Of a stretch of 13,320 bases of DNA, positions 6,925 to 13,139 are shown one piece after another. The stretch spans positions 1-13,320 of the forward strand of contig NZ_LMVM01000010.1 of NCBI RefSeq assembly GCF_002287175.1, in the 5' to 3' direction. The notes under the pieces are model-generated. The model made no database searches. It was not told the origin of the DNA and was given only the letters and a program-made list of their open reading frames with translations. The number at the start of each line of letters is the position of its first letter. Within the stretch, counting starts at the first letter, position 1. This DNA is from Methanobacterium bryantii (GTDB lineage Archaea; Methanobacteriota; Methanobacteria; Methanobacteriales; Methanobacteriaceae). Made by a program: the position numbers and the translations under genes.

Positions 6925-7332
6925 TTATTTGAGCTTTTTATAGAATTTAGAGAAATTGTATGTTATTTTAGTTTTAACAGTACTCATCACAGACATTAAT
7001 CGGGGTATATTATACATTATTATTTCACCTGGCTTTTTGGGGGGAATGCCGCTAGTACTGATGGTTTTCAGTTTTTCAATGCCTTGTTTTTGTTTTTTAT
7101 AGTGGTAGTCTCCAGGTTCCTTAGATCGTTCATCTGATAACTTCGTCTTATTGGTCAAATTTTCAGCAGTAAAATCACTGGTCACAACAATGGGATAATT
7201 CATTGAAGTTTCAGTTGTAACAGCCGGAGTGCCGTCTCCTGAACTGAAATTTACAGCTGACACTCCCCCAGTGACTGTAGCCATTGAAAAAATTAAAGCT
7301 ATAACAAAAGCAATTACTTTATTTTCATACAT
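6925..7332 (-). CDS. Small predicted secreted protein, 135 aa
   Basis: A 135-residue protein with a clear N-terminal signal peptide: a charged MYENK, a hydrophobic core (about 6-21) and a plausible cleavage site after VSA (24-26). The mature part is first polar and threonine-rich (TPAVTTETS), then strongly basic with many lysines (KKQKQ; KFYKKLK at the C-terminus). No enzyme motif or second membrane segment is evident, so it is probably exported and free or wall-associated. The ATG is supported by GGATGA five bases upstream. A TATA box at 7376-7388 fits a transcript of its own. No family is recognised. Confidence 0.65.
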   Translation of the reverse strand: MYENKVIAFVIALIFSMATVTGGVSAVNFSSGDGTPAVTTETSMNYPIVVTSDFTAENLTNKTKLSDERSKEPGDYHYKKQKQGIEKLKTISTSGIPPKKPGEIIMYNIPRLMSVMSTVKTKITYNFSKFYKKLK

Positions 7333-7375
7333 GGTTTCATCCTGTTCAAATTAATATAGATTACATTTTATTTTA

Positions 7376-7390
7376 ATTATATATAATACT
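7376..7390 (-). promoter_or_regulatory. Promoter of the secreted-protein gene
   Basis: On the minus strand the sequence reads AGTATTATATATAATT, a good archaeal TATA box. Initiation would fall near 7355, leaving a leader of about 20-25 bases before the ATG at 7332. Confidence 0.5.
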
Positions 7391-7446
7391 TGTTGAGAAT
7401 AATTTACTATTTACCCCTATTTTTAAAAAAAATAAAAAGCAGCCAC

Positions 7447-7480
7447 TTTTAGTCCTATTTTTGTAGTACTAAAAATAGGA
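7447..7480. repeat. Perfect 10-bp stem-loop sharing a dispersed motif
   Basis: TCCTATTTTT (7453-7462) pairs exactly with AAAAATAGGA (7471-7480) across GTAGTACT. Its left part, TTTTAGTCCTATTTTT (7447-7462), is identical to 155-170, and both are followed by TAGTAC. It thus seems related to the degenerate dispersed repeat seen at 71-203 and 8044-8184. Confidence 0.5.
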
Positions 7481-7496
7481 GTTGTATAAAATTTAA

Positions 7497-7527
7497 TAAT
7501 AAAAAGAAAAGGAGGTACAGCACCTCT
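7497..7527 (-). terminator. Terminator of the four-TM protein gene
   Basis: On the minus strand a short stem-loop (GAGGT, five bases, ACCTC, one flanking wobble pair) is followed by TTTTCTTTTTATTATT. It lies about 60 bases after the stop codon of the gene ending at 7584. Confidence 0.5.
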
Positions 7528-7583
7528 ATTTAATGTTTTAGATATTATTGGAGAAATTCTCCCTTCCTTTTTATGAAAATAAC

Positions 7584-7916
7584 TTACTTTTGTGATAAAT
7601 AACCTAAATGTATAATTATTCCACGTATTAAGAATGTTACTCCCGTTATAATGCTAATTAAACTTTCTTTAGACCACGGGTAAATATTTAAATTCATTAT
7701 GCCGATAAAAACAGCCAGTAACAATATGAAACTAAATATTATGGATAATGATGCTGTTTTATGCTCTAAAACACTGTTAAAAATTAGAAATAGCCCGGTT
7801 AAAAGGAAATAGAAATTAACAAAGGATATAGAATAACTTGAAACTATAAGATAAACGGTAGAAAATACAAATAAAAGCCCTAATGCAAACAGCCCCTTAT
7901 CTATAACTCTTACCAA
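7584..7916 (-). CDS. Small four-TM membrane protein
   Basis: A 110-residue hydrophobic protein with about four membrane segments after a short basic N-terminus (VRVIDKG). A conserved-looking loop, LEHKTAS, separates the second and third; the third and fourth are joined by NLNIYPWSKES. No family is recognised and there is no enzyme motif. TTG 7916 is preferred as the start because GGGAGGG lies six bases before it. An in-frame TTG at 7931 overlaps that ribosome site. A non-ATG start makes the gene call slightly less secure. It is separated by 375 bases of spacer from the CPBP gene and is probably transcribed by itself. Confidence 0.6.
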   Translation of the reverse strand: MVRVIDKGLFALGLLFVFSTVYLIVSSYSISFVNFYFLLTGLFLIFNSVLEHKTASLSIIFSFILLLAVFIGIMNLNIYPWSKESLISIITGVTFLIRGIIIHLGYLSQK

Positions 7917-7922
7917 TCTATG

Positions 7923-7929
7923 CCCTCCC
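7923..7929 (-). promoter_or_regulatory. Ribosome binding site that selects a TTG start
   Basis: GGGAGGG on the minus strand, six bases before TTG 7916. The alternative TTG at 7931 would begin at this site, so it is unlikely. Confidence 0.55.
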
Positions 7930-8043
7930 AATTAGTATACTTTTTACATCACTTTCTAAGTATATCTTAAATAATTTTAGTTTTTAAAGAAACTCAAGGC
8001 TGTTTCAGTACAGTAAATTGAATTGATCATGTTTAAAAATGAC

Positions 8044-8184
8044 AGTACTATAACCCATTGTAAGAATTTTAAAATTAATTCCAGGTGCAAACAAGTACAG
8101 GGAATAAGTTCAAGTAAAATTATTTTAAATTTATTCCAGGTGCCGAATAAGTACTGCGGAAAAGTTCAGTGTATTTAATTTTAA
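8044..8184. repeat. Degenerate dispersed repeat, copy 2, with internal duplication
   Basis: This is the counterpart of 71-203. Within it, 8076-8115 and 8131-8170 are imperfect direct repeats about 55 bases apart. Both read ATTCCAGGTGC, then AAGTAC, then AAGTTCA. The same 55-base rhythm is faintly visible in copy 1. No reading frame is conserved. Confidence 0.5.
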
Positions 8185-8239
8185 AGTTGGCCCTTAAAAA
8201 AATTATGGAATTACTTCCTGCTGGTTGGGAAGTTCAATC

Positions 8240-8285
8240 AGAAATACAAGAAAAAATATAAAAAAAATTTAAAAAAGAAAAATAT
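8240..8285 (-). terminator. T-rich terminator of the CPBP gene
   Basis: Directly after the CPBP stop codon the minus strand reads long T runs (TTTCTT, TTTTTTAAATTTTTTTT, ATTTTTTCTTG). Such U-tracts are the usual archaeal transcription stop. Confidence 0.5.
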
Positions 8286-8291
8286 GGCGTC

Positions 8292-9062
8292 TTACATCAA
8301 CACTAAAAATGGCACAATTACGTGCAGCACGATATCTGCTGAAAAATGAGATATCATAGCTGATTCTAGCCCTTTCCTCCAGTAAAGCCACCCGAATATA
8401 ATTCCACCGGCAGCGTTTAAAACGATGGTACGTACAACTATCAGAGGTGTAAGCGCTGTTATAGTCGTTACGGCAGGCAAGTGGCCGATGCCGAACATAA
8501 CTGCAGCTAAGATAATTGCCAGCCATATTCCTGTCTTTGTTGGTTTTCCGCCACTTGTTTTTTTGATTTTAAAGAATATCCATACAAGAAGGGTCATTAA
8601 GAACAGCCTTAACAGAATTTCTTCATTTATTCCACCGTAGAATGATGCCAGGAATCCCTGCCATACTGGAGGGTTCACTGAAGCCTGAGCTACATTAATT
8701 GCTGCTCCTGCAAGGGAGAATAAAAAGTCAAGCCCGGTTATAAGAATACCTGCAAGTATTCCAAGCCCAACAGATATTCCAAGTATTGATTTCAGGTAGC
8801 CTTTCACTTCCCTGCCTTCAAGCCATCCCTCTAAAATTGGAAGGCCAAGTCCGACCTTTTTAGCGAGGAAAAGGCCGATAAGAATAACAACAGCAAACAT
8901 AATTGTAGTCTGTATGATTTGGCCGGTTAAAAACACGTATAAAGGTACCTGTAAGTTCTGGAGTACACTCCCCTCTAATGTCAAAGTGTAGGGAAACACA
9001 GCTATTGTCCCAAATATACTTGCAATCAGTAAAGTTATAAACAATTTCCAGTTGGTTTTCAT
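8292..9062 (-). CDS. CPBP-family intramembrane metalloprotease
   Basis: A 256-residue integral membrane protein with about seven hydrophobic segments. The CPBP (Abi/CAAX-protease) signatures are in order: EEILLR (147-152, the glutamate pair and arginine), FGIGH (190-194, metal-binding histidine), N216, and HFSAD (239-243, second histidine). All expected catalytic residues are present. Relatives cleave prenylated or membrane peptides or process peptides in bacteriocin and stress systems; the substrate here is unknown. The start at 9062 is chosen because GGTGA lies four bases before it. ATG 9131 in frame overlaps the hydrolase gene and lacks such a site. It lies 56 bases after the hydrolase gene, so co-transcription is likely. 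Confidence 0.85.
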   Translation of the reverse strand: MKTNWKLFITLLIASIFGTIAVFPYTLTLEGSVLQNLQVPLYVFLTGQIIQTTIMFAVVILIGLFLAKKVGLGLPILEGWLEGREVKGYLKSILGISVGLGILAGILITGLDFLFSLAGAAINVAQASVNPPVWQGFLASFYGGINEEILLRLFLMTLLVWIFFKIKKTSGGKPTKTGIWLAIILAAVMFGIGHLPAVTTITALTPLIVVRTIVLNAAGGIIFGWLYWRKGLESAMISHFSADIVLHVIVPFLVLM

Positions 9063-9066
9063 ATTT

Positions 9067-9071
9067 TCACC
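9067..9071 (-). promoter_or_regulatory. Ribosome binding site that sets the CPBP start
   Basis: GGTGA on the minus strand, four bases before ATG 9062. It rules in favour of this start over the in-frame ATG 69 bases further upstream. Confidence 0.7.
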
Positions 9072-9118
9072 ACTTAATTTGTAGAATTGCCCAGAAAATA
9101 ATCGTTTTCGAGGGCAGC

Positions 9119-10384
9119 TTACTTTATCCATTCCACAAGGGAATTTATTACCTCTTTTTCTACATGGCCTTCAACCATGTACTCCTGCGGGCTTGATTTA
9201 CCTTCACCGGCTATGAATAAATGGTTTAACTCTGGGAAAACTTTCAAAGTGGCATTTTCCCTGTGGTTGAGTGCATCTTTCCACCCTTTAAAATCTTCAG
9301 ATTCCAGAACCTGGTAATCACGTCCGCCTTGAAGAACCAAAATGGGCATGCTTAAAGTTTTAACAATAGCTACCGTGTCATGATTGTGTAAATCTTTCCA
9401 GTAATCAACAGGCATTGCTAGAGGTAAGTCCTGCCTTGAAATGTTTTCTATAAATTCAGGGTCCTTTAATTTGTCCACTTTTTCTTTTAAGTCATCAAGC
9501 TCAGCTTTTTGTTGTTCAGTCATATTGCCATCAAGGTTATACAGGTAGGTAAACTGGTCTAATATTGTTTCTTCTATTGAACGAGTTATGCCGGCCATGA
9601 TTATTATTCCTGCTAATCCATTATCCTGTTGAGCTATACGTGGAGCAAGTGTGGCTCCCAGGCTGTGTCCTAAATAAAATACTCGTTTAGGGTCTATACC
9701 TTCTGTTTTGCACATTAGATCAATAGCAAGTAATGCATCGTCTATCACTTCTTCTTTAGCGGTCATTTGATCCACCAGGTCTGGTGTTAACTGTTTGGCA
9801 TGTACGAAAGTTCTTTTATCATATCGAAGTACTGCAATACCTTTTGAGGCTAAACCCCATGCAATGTCTTTAAATATCTTGTTGGGGCCAATTGTTTCAT
9901 CCCTGTCATTTGGACCAGAGCCATGTACCAGTACTAGGCCTGGAAAGGGTCCAGAGCCATCAGGTACTGTCAAAGTTCCAGGCAGTGCCCATTTTCCCTC
10001 ACCAATAGTCGTATCAATCTCATGAAATGCAGATTTTTCAACATAGTCCGGTGCATGATACTCCATATTTGTTGGAATAAAATTCAAACCGCTGATCTGT
10101 CCTTCTTTGTTAAAAGTAATCTGTACTTCAATTATAGATCTTTGAAAACTGCAGGGGATAGTAACAATTCTGTAACTTTCCACTTCTGCAGTCTTTGGTG
10201 CATTTAGCTGTATTAAAGTTCCGGCTTCTTTTATTGTATTAATCCATGTTTCCTGTAATTTGGCCTCATTTAAGGCAATTTTCATCTGGTCATCGAATTT
10301 ACTGGCGGTAGATGTAAAATCACCTGCAAGCAGCAGACCAATAAAATTTTGTGCTGTTTCTATTAAATCTTCAAATGAATTCAT
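9119..10384 (-). CDS. Alpha/beta hydrolase with N-terminal DUF3887-like domain
   Basis: A 421-residue predicted serine hydrolase (esterase or peptidase type) without signal peptide, so probably cytoplasmic. Residues 1-105 form a small helix-sheet domain like DUF3887, which often precedes such hydrolases. The catalytic domain starts at about 130. It shows the HGSGPNDRD oxyanion segment (154-162), nucleophile elbow GHSLG with S241 (239-243), acid D356 in GGRD, and H388 in ELNHLF. A helical lid lies at about 270-330. The ATG has an excellent GGAGGGATC site five bases upstream. It leads a two-gene unit with the CPBP protease and is divergent from marR, so MarR control is likely. Substrate unknown. 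Confidence 0.9.
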   Translation of the reverse strand: MNSFEDLIETAQNFIGLLLAGDFTSTASKFDDQMKIALNEAKLQETWINTIKEAGTLIQLNAPKTAEVESYRIVTIPCSFQRSIIEVQITFNKEGQISGLNFIPTNMEYHAPDYVEKSAFHEIDTTIGEGKWALPGTLTVPDGSGPFPGLVLVHGSGPNDRDETIGPNKIFKDIAWGLASKGIAVLRYDKRTFVHAKQLTPDLVDQMTAKEEVIDDALLAIDLMCKTEGIDPKRVFYLGHSLGATLAPRIAQQDNGLAGIIIMAGITRSIEETILDQFTYLYNLDGNMTEQQKAELDDLKEKVDKLKDPEFIENISRQDLPLAMPVDYWKDLHNHDTVAIVKTLSMPILVLQGGRDYQVLESEDFKGWKDALNHRENATLKVFPELNHLFIAGEGKSSPQEYMVEGHVEKEVINSLVEWIK

Positions 10385-10514
10385 AATTTGATCCCTCCGA
10401 TACTACGCATATCAAACTATCTGTAACACATAATATTTGTTAACTATAATATATACTTATCGGAATATATAGCTATCGGAATATTTATATCAAGAAAACG
10501 ATAGAAAATCAACC
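10385..10514. promoter_or_regulatory. Divergent promoter and operator, hydrolase/marR
   Basis: Two exact copies of TATCGGAATAT lie at 10458-10468 and 10474-10484, 16 bases apart. A partial TATCGGA is on the minus strand at 10396-10402. On the minus strand AAGTATATATTATAG (about 10443-10457) is the TATA box of the hydrolase unit, with the first repeat at its BRE. On the plus strand TATTTATATC (10482-10491) is the marR TATA box, with the second repeat overlapping its BRE. A regulator bound to the repeats would affect both genes. MarR itself is the obvious candidate. Confidence 0.6.
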
Positions 10515-10946
10515 ATGAATGATGAGGATATAAGGATAGTTACAGCTCTTTTTGATGTAATAAACAATAAATTAAGTAAAGCAAGTCAAGAAACCCTGTT
10601 AAAAATTTATAAAAATTTAACTATAGCCGAAGCAAGTGCAATTTATGCAGTGGGGCCTGAAGAGCCTAAAACTATGAAACAAATTGCTGAAACACTGGGG
10701 GTTGCGGTGAGTACTCCAACAAGAACCATAGATAGGCTGTTAGAAAAAGGGTTCGTAAACAGGAAGGTAGGAGAAAAAGACCGTAGAAAACTTTTAATTG
10801 AATTAACTCCCAAGGGTAAAAAATTACTGGTAGATATTGATAAAGAAAATTTAGAAATCACTAAAAAAATGTTAAATGGTCTTAAAGATGAAGAAATAGA
10901 AAAATTTAAAGAAATACTGTTTAAAATAAGTGAAAATATTGAATAA
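10515..10946 (+). CDS. MarR-family transcriptional regulator
   Basis: A 143-residue winged-helix regulator of typical MarR length. The recognition part runs from about 50 to 110: MKQIAETLGVAVSTPTRTID is the helix-turn-helix, followed by LLEKGFVNRK and the wing GEKDRRKLLIELTPKGK with the conserved DRR. N- and C-terminal helices (about 5-32 and 112-143) form the dimer interface. No ribosome site precedes the ATG (AAAATCAACC), and the TATA box is so close that the mRNA would be leaderless or nearly so. It is divergent from the hydrolase-CPBP unit. Its 3' half, from codon 59, is duplicated at 12559-12825. This copy is full-length and intact. Confidence 0.92.
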   Translation: MNDEDIRIVTALFDVINNKLSKASQETLLKIYKNLTIAEASAIYAVGPEEPKTMKQIAETLGVAVSTPTRTIDRLLEKGFVNRKVGEKDRRKLLIELTPKGKKLLVDIDKENLEITKKMLNGLKDEEIEKFKEILFKISENIE

Positions 10947-10954
10947 AGTGCATT
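10689..10954 (+). repeat. Direct repeat of the marR 3' half, copy 1
   Basis: This 266-base stretch is repeated at 12559-12825 with only two differences: one added A in a run (7 A's at 10863-10869, 8 in copy 2) and one A-to-G change shortly after. Identity stops sharply on both sides. It covers the second half of marR, the stop codon and eight more bases. Confidence 0.95.
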
Positions 10955-11528
10955 TATTTGTCAATATTAAATTTAAAGAAAGTGTCTGGATTAAATGGAC
11001 TATTGATTAGATAAAATCCATTAAAATGAATTGTTATTATGGATAGTCTTCATTTTACCTAAACTACATTATTGTAAAAAGTAATGATTATTCTTATTTT
11101 ACTTATTTCTACTTTTTTTAGTTTATTTAAAAAAATATACTAATGTTTTGATTTTGGTAGTGTATTTTTGAATATGTGGAAAATTGCACAATTATATTTT
11201 TTAATCGATGTAGCTATCTATTTAATAGAATGAAATTTTACATTTTAAAGTTATTATTTTGAGTTTACTTATCTCAAGAAGCAAATAATTTATCAAAATT
11301 TATATATAATAATATCCAATAGTATTAACAATAAACATATAATTAACAAGTAAAATTTTAAATATTGAAGTATGTGATTAGTGGAATGAAATGATTGGAG
11401 TGCATGCTATCAATAAATTAGTGATGGATTCATTAGCTTTTAAATTCGATGATCTTGATTTTTTAGGGGAAAATAGTAAGTGCCACAGGATATTTAGTTT
11501 TTAGAGTAAACATTAGGGGAATTAAAAA
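10955..11528. other. Low-GC spacer between marR and the methyltransferase
   Basis: Extremely AT-rich, with no convincing gene. It holds a good TATA-like box, AATTTATATATAATAAT (11297-11313), and a 37-codon frame at 11391-11504. The composition matches the methyltransferase to its right more than the genes to the left of marR. AGGGGA at 11515-11520 is the ribosome site of the methyltransferase gene. Confidence 0.5.
11391..11504 (+). CDS. Doubtful 37-aa small ORF or gene remnant
   Basis: ATG 11391 to TAG 11502-11504 encodes 37 residues including HAINKLVMDSLAFKFDDLDF. AGTGGA lies six bases upstream and a TATA-like box lies at 11297-11313. The phrase LVMDSL followed by acidic residues faintly recalls the start of sulfatase-like proteins, but this is too short to assign. 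It may be a broken 5' end of a lost glycan gene or chance. Confidence 0.2.
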   Translation: MIGVHAINKLVMDSLAFKFDDLDFLGENSKCHRIFSF

Positions 11529-12242
11529 ATGGACTTTGAGAAATATTCAAAAAGCGGTACACAATTTTATAGCGAAGTAATACCTTCTACACTTCTAAAA
11601 TTTGTTAAAAATGTAAAATGGAATTCATATATAGATTTAGGCTGTGGTGATGGTTCATTATTATATGCTCTTAATAATAAAAGGTTTTTTGATGGAAAAA
11701 AGGTGTATGCTGTTGATTTATCCCAATTACGAATTGATAACGTCAAAAAAATAAATAAAGATTTTATTTGTTATATCTCAGATACATGTAACCTTAAAGA
11801 TATTAAGGATAATAGTATCGATTTTGTTACGACTACTCAAGTTATAGAGCATGTTGAAGATGATGAAGCAATGATTAAAGAAATTAGGAGAATATTAAAT
11901 AGTAATGGAATTGTTTACCTTTCAACAGTTTTCAAAAAAAGATATGCATGGTATTTTTATAGATGTAATGGCAAATGGACTTTAGATCCAACACATGTAC
12001 GAGAATATACGAAAGACAGTCAACTATCAGATATTATCCGGAATAATGGTTTTAAAATAGTATATAATAACAAATCATTAATTAAAATGCCGATAATTGA
12101 TTTTATTTTTCGTAAAATGGGTTTTAAAAGAAATGTTTTTCAAAATTCTTTTTTAGCTTATCTTAGAAAAATAAGTATTCCTATATTTGGATATTATAAC
12201 TGGGAAATTATACTCAAATCTAAAAGTGAACTACATATATAG
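11529..12242 (+). CDS. Class I SAM-dependent methyltransferase
   Basis: A 237-residue predicted methyltransferase of the Methyltransf_11/UbiE-like type. Motif I is YIDLGCGDGS (34-43), the SAM glycine loop. VYAVDLS (59-65) carries the acidic residue for the ribose. DNSIDFVTTTQVIEHVEDD (94-112) is the motif IV/post region with the family's characteristic IEHV. The C-terminal part (135-237) is basic and aromatic and would bind the substrate. Proteins of this form often sit in cell-surface glycan clusters. Here the only such neighbour is a decayed glycosyltransferase fragment just downstream. Codon use is strongly A/T-biased compared with dapB or the MFS gene, suggesting another origin. Ribosome site AGGGGA is eight bases upstream. 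Confidence 0.85.
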   Translation: MDFEKYSKSGTQFYSEVIPSTLLKFVKNVKWNSYIDLGCGDGSLLYALNNKRFFDGKKVYAVDLSQLRIDNVKKINKDFICYISDTCNLKDIKDNSIDFVTTTQVIEHVEDDEAMIKEIRRILNSNGIVYLSTVFKKRYAWYFYRCNGKWTLDPTHVREYTKDSQLSDIIRNNGFKIVYNNKSLIKMPIIDFIFRKMGFKRNVFQNSFLAYLRKISIPIFGYYNWEIILKSKSELHI

Positions 12243-12314
12243 TACTATTTAATTTTTATTAGTGGTACAATTATGATGAGATAATTATAAACATTCTAAA
12301 ATACTATTTTTTTA

Positions 12315-12462
12315 AGTCAAGTTCTTTTCATTGTGGATGTGGAAAAGACTAAAGTTCTTCCAATTGTTAGAATAATCAGTGGACATTAAATCTTGCATTA
12401 AGTATATTTTGCCAAATTTGGGATTTGATGTTGATGTGGTATGTCTTTACAGTTCGATTTAA
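12315..12462 (+). pseudogene. Decayed glycosyltransferase N-terminus
   Basis: One frame from 12315 reads SQVLFIVDVEKTKVLPIVRIISGH and ends at TAA 12387-12389. After a frame change, TTT 12424 onward reads FDVDVVCLYSSI, preceded by AKFG in another frame, before TAA 12460-12462. Together these resemble the first Rossmann strand-helix-strand of GT4/GT1-type glycosyltransferases (a VLFIVD start and an FDVDVVCLY second strand). The start codon is missing, two frameshifts are needed, and the rest of the enzyme is absent. It fits the idea that the methyltransferase is a leftover of a surface-polysaccharide cluster. Confidence 0.4.
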
Positions 12463-12543
12463 CTGATGCCGATTAATTGATATTTTCTAAGAAAGATGGA
12501 TATAATTGTTAAAAAGATTTTATAGTTTGTTTTTAATTTTAAA

Positions 12544-12817
12544 ATGGAAGAATATAAAGAAACACTGGGGGTTGCGGTGAGTACTCCAACAAGAACCATA
12601 GATAGGCTGTTAGAAAAAGGGTTCGTAAACAGGAAGGTAGGAGAAAAAGACCGTAGAAAACTTTTAATTGAATTAACTCCCAAGGGTAAAAAATTACTGG
12701 TAGATATTGATAAAGAAAATTTAGAAATCACTAAAAAAAATGTTAGATGGTCTTAAAGATGAAGAAATAGAAAAATTTAAAGAAATACTGTTTAAAATAA
12801 GTGAAAATATTGAATAA
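12544..12817 (+). pseudogene. Truncated, frameshifted marR copy
   Basis: This is a broken second copy of the MarR regulator. The first 58 codons, with most of the first half of the helix-turn-helix, are missing. An ATG at 12544 happens to be in frame and would give 70 residues (MEEYKETLGVAVS onward), with no ribosome site. One extra A in the run at 12733-12740 shifts the frame after ITKK, giving a stop at 12754-12756 instead of 12815-12817. If the frame is corrected, the remaining C-terminus differs from the intact protein by one residue (N to D). It cannot make a normal DNA-binding domain. Confidence 0.9.
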
Positions 12818-12825
12818 AGTGCATT
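12559..12825 (+). repeat. Direct repeat of the marR 3' half, copy 2
   Basis: The counterpart of 10689-10954, same orientation, 1870 bases further on. Identity begins at GAAACACTGGGG and ends after AAAGTGCATT. More than 99% identity shows the duplication is recent or is kept alike by gene conversion. Confidence 0.95.
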
Positions 12826-12973
12826 ATTAAACAAGAAAATTCCTTTGGTTTACTTATATTATAATTAAAAATTGGCCACGGAAATTAAGAATTTGTCTTA
12901 TCTATTTTAATGAATGCCATTTTTTAACTGCATTTTTTTTATTTTAAATTTATATCATAGAAACTCATTTTGT
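12826..12973. other. AT-rich spacer
   Basis: No gene, hairpin of note or repeat is seen between the marR relic and the dispersed repeat that starts near 12974. Confidence 0.5.
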
Positions 12974-13127
12974 TATATAAATTAACGCTCATGCCCGAAT
13001 GTTGTGTAAATAATATCGCTTCACTCGTGTGTCTGGTTAAGTAAATTGTATTTTTTTAAGATCTCATATGATCAATTAAAACTACAATTTAACATAAAGT
13101 ATAACTCATGCACAGGATCATGGACAT
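12974..13127. repeat. ~160-bp dispersed repeat, copy B
   Basis: Counterpart of 5365-5525, same orientation. Copy B is about seven bases shorter and has several single-base gaps relative to copy A. It starts at TATATAAATTAACGCTC, a TATA-like block, and ends with CACAGGATCATGGACATG. The hairpin array begins 12 bases later; copy A has no such array after it. Confidence 0.7.
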
Positions 13128-13139
13128 GTAAAAATCTCT

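Larger units (their letters stand above)
7930..8291. other. Spacer holding dispersed-repeat copy 2
   Basis: No gene is seen. The stretch holds the degenerate dispersed repeat (8044-8184) and, at its right end, the T-rich terminator of the minus-strand CPBP gene. A weak TATA-like sequence for the gene at 7584-7916 lies at about 7963-7975. Confidence 0.5.

Noticed and set aside
9063..9131. 23-residue N-terminal extension of the CPBP protein
   Set aside because: ATG 9131 overlaps the end of the hydrolase gene without a ribosome site, while ATG 9062 has GGTGA at ideal spacing. The extension looks unlike a membrane-protein start.
12544..12756. A functional 70-residue MarR-like protein
   Set aside because: It lacks the N-terminal half of the domain and a ribosome site, and ends through a frameshift.
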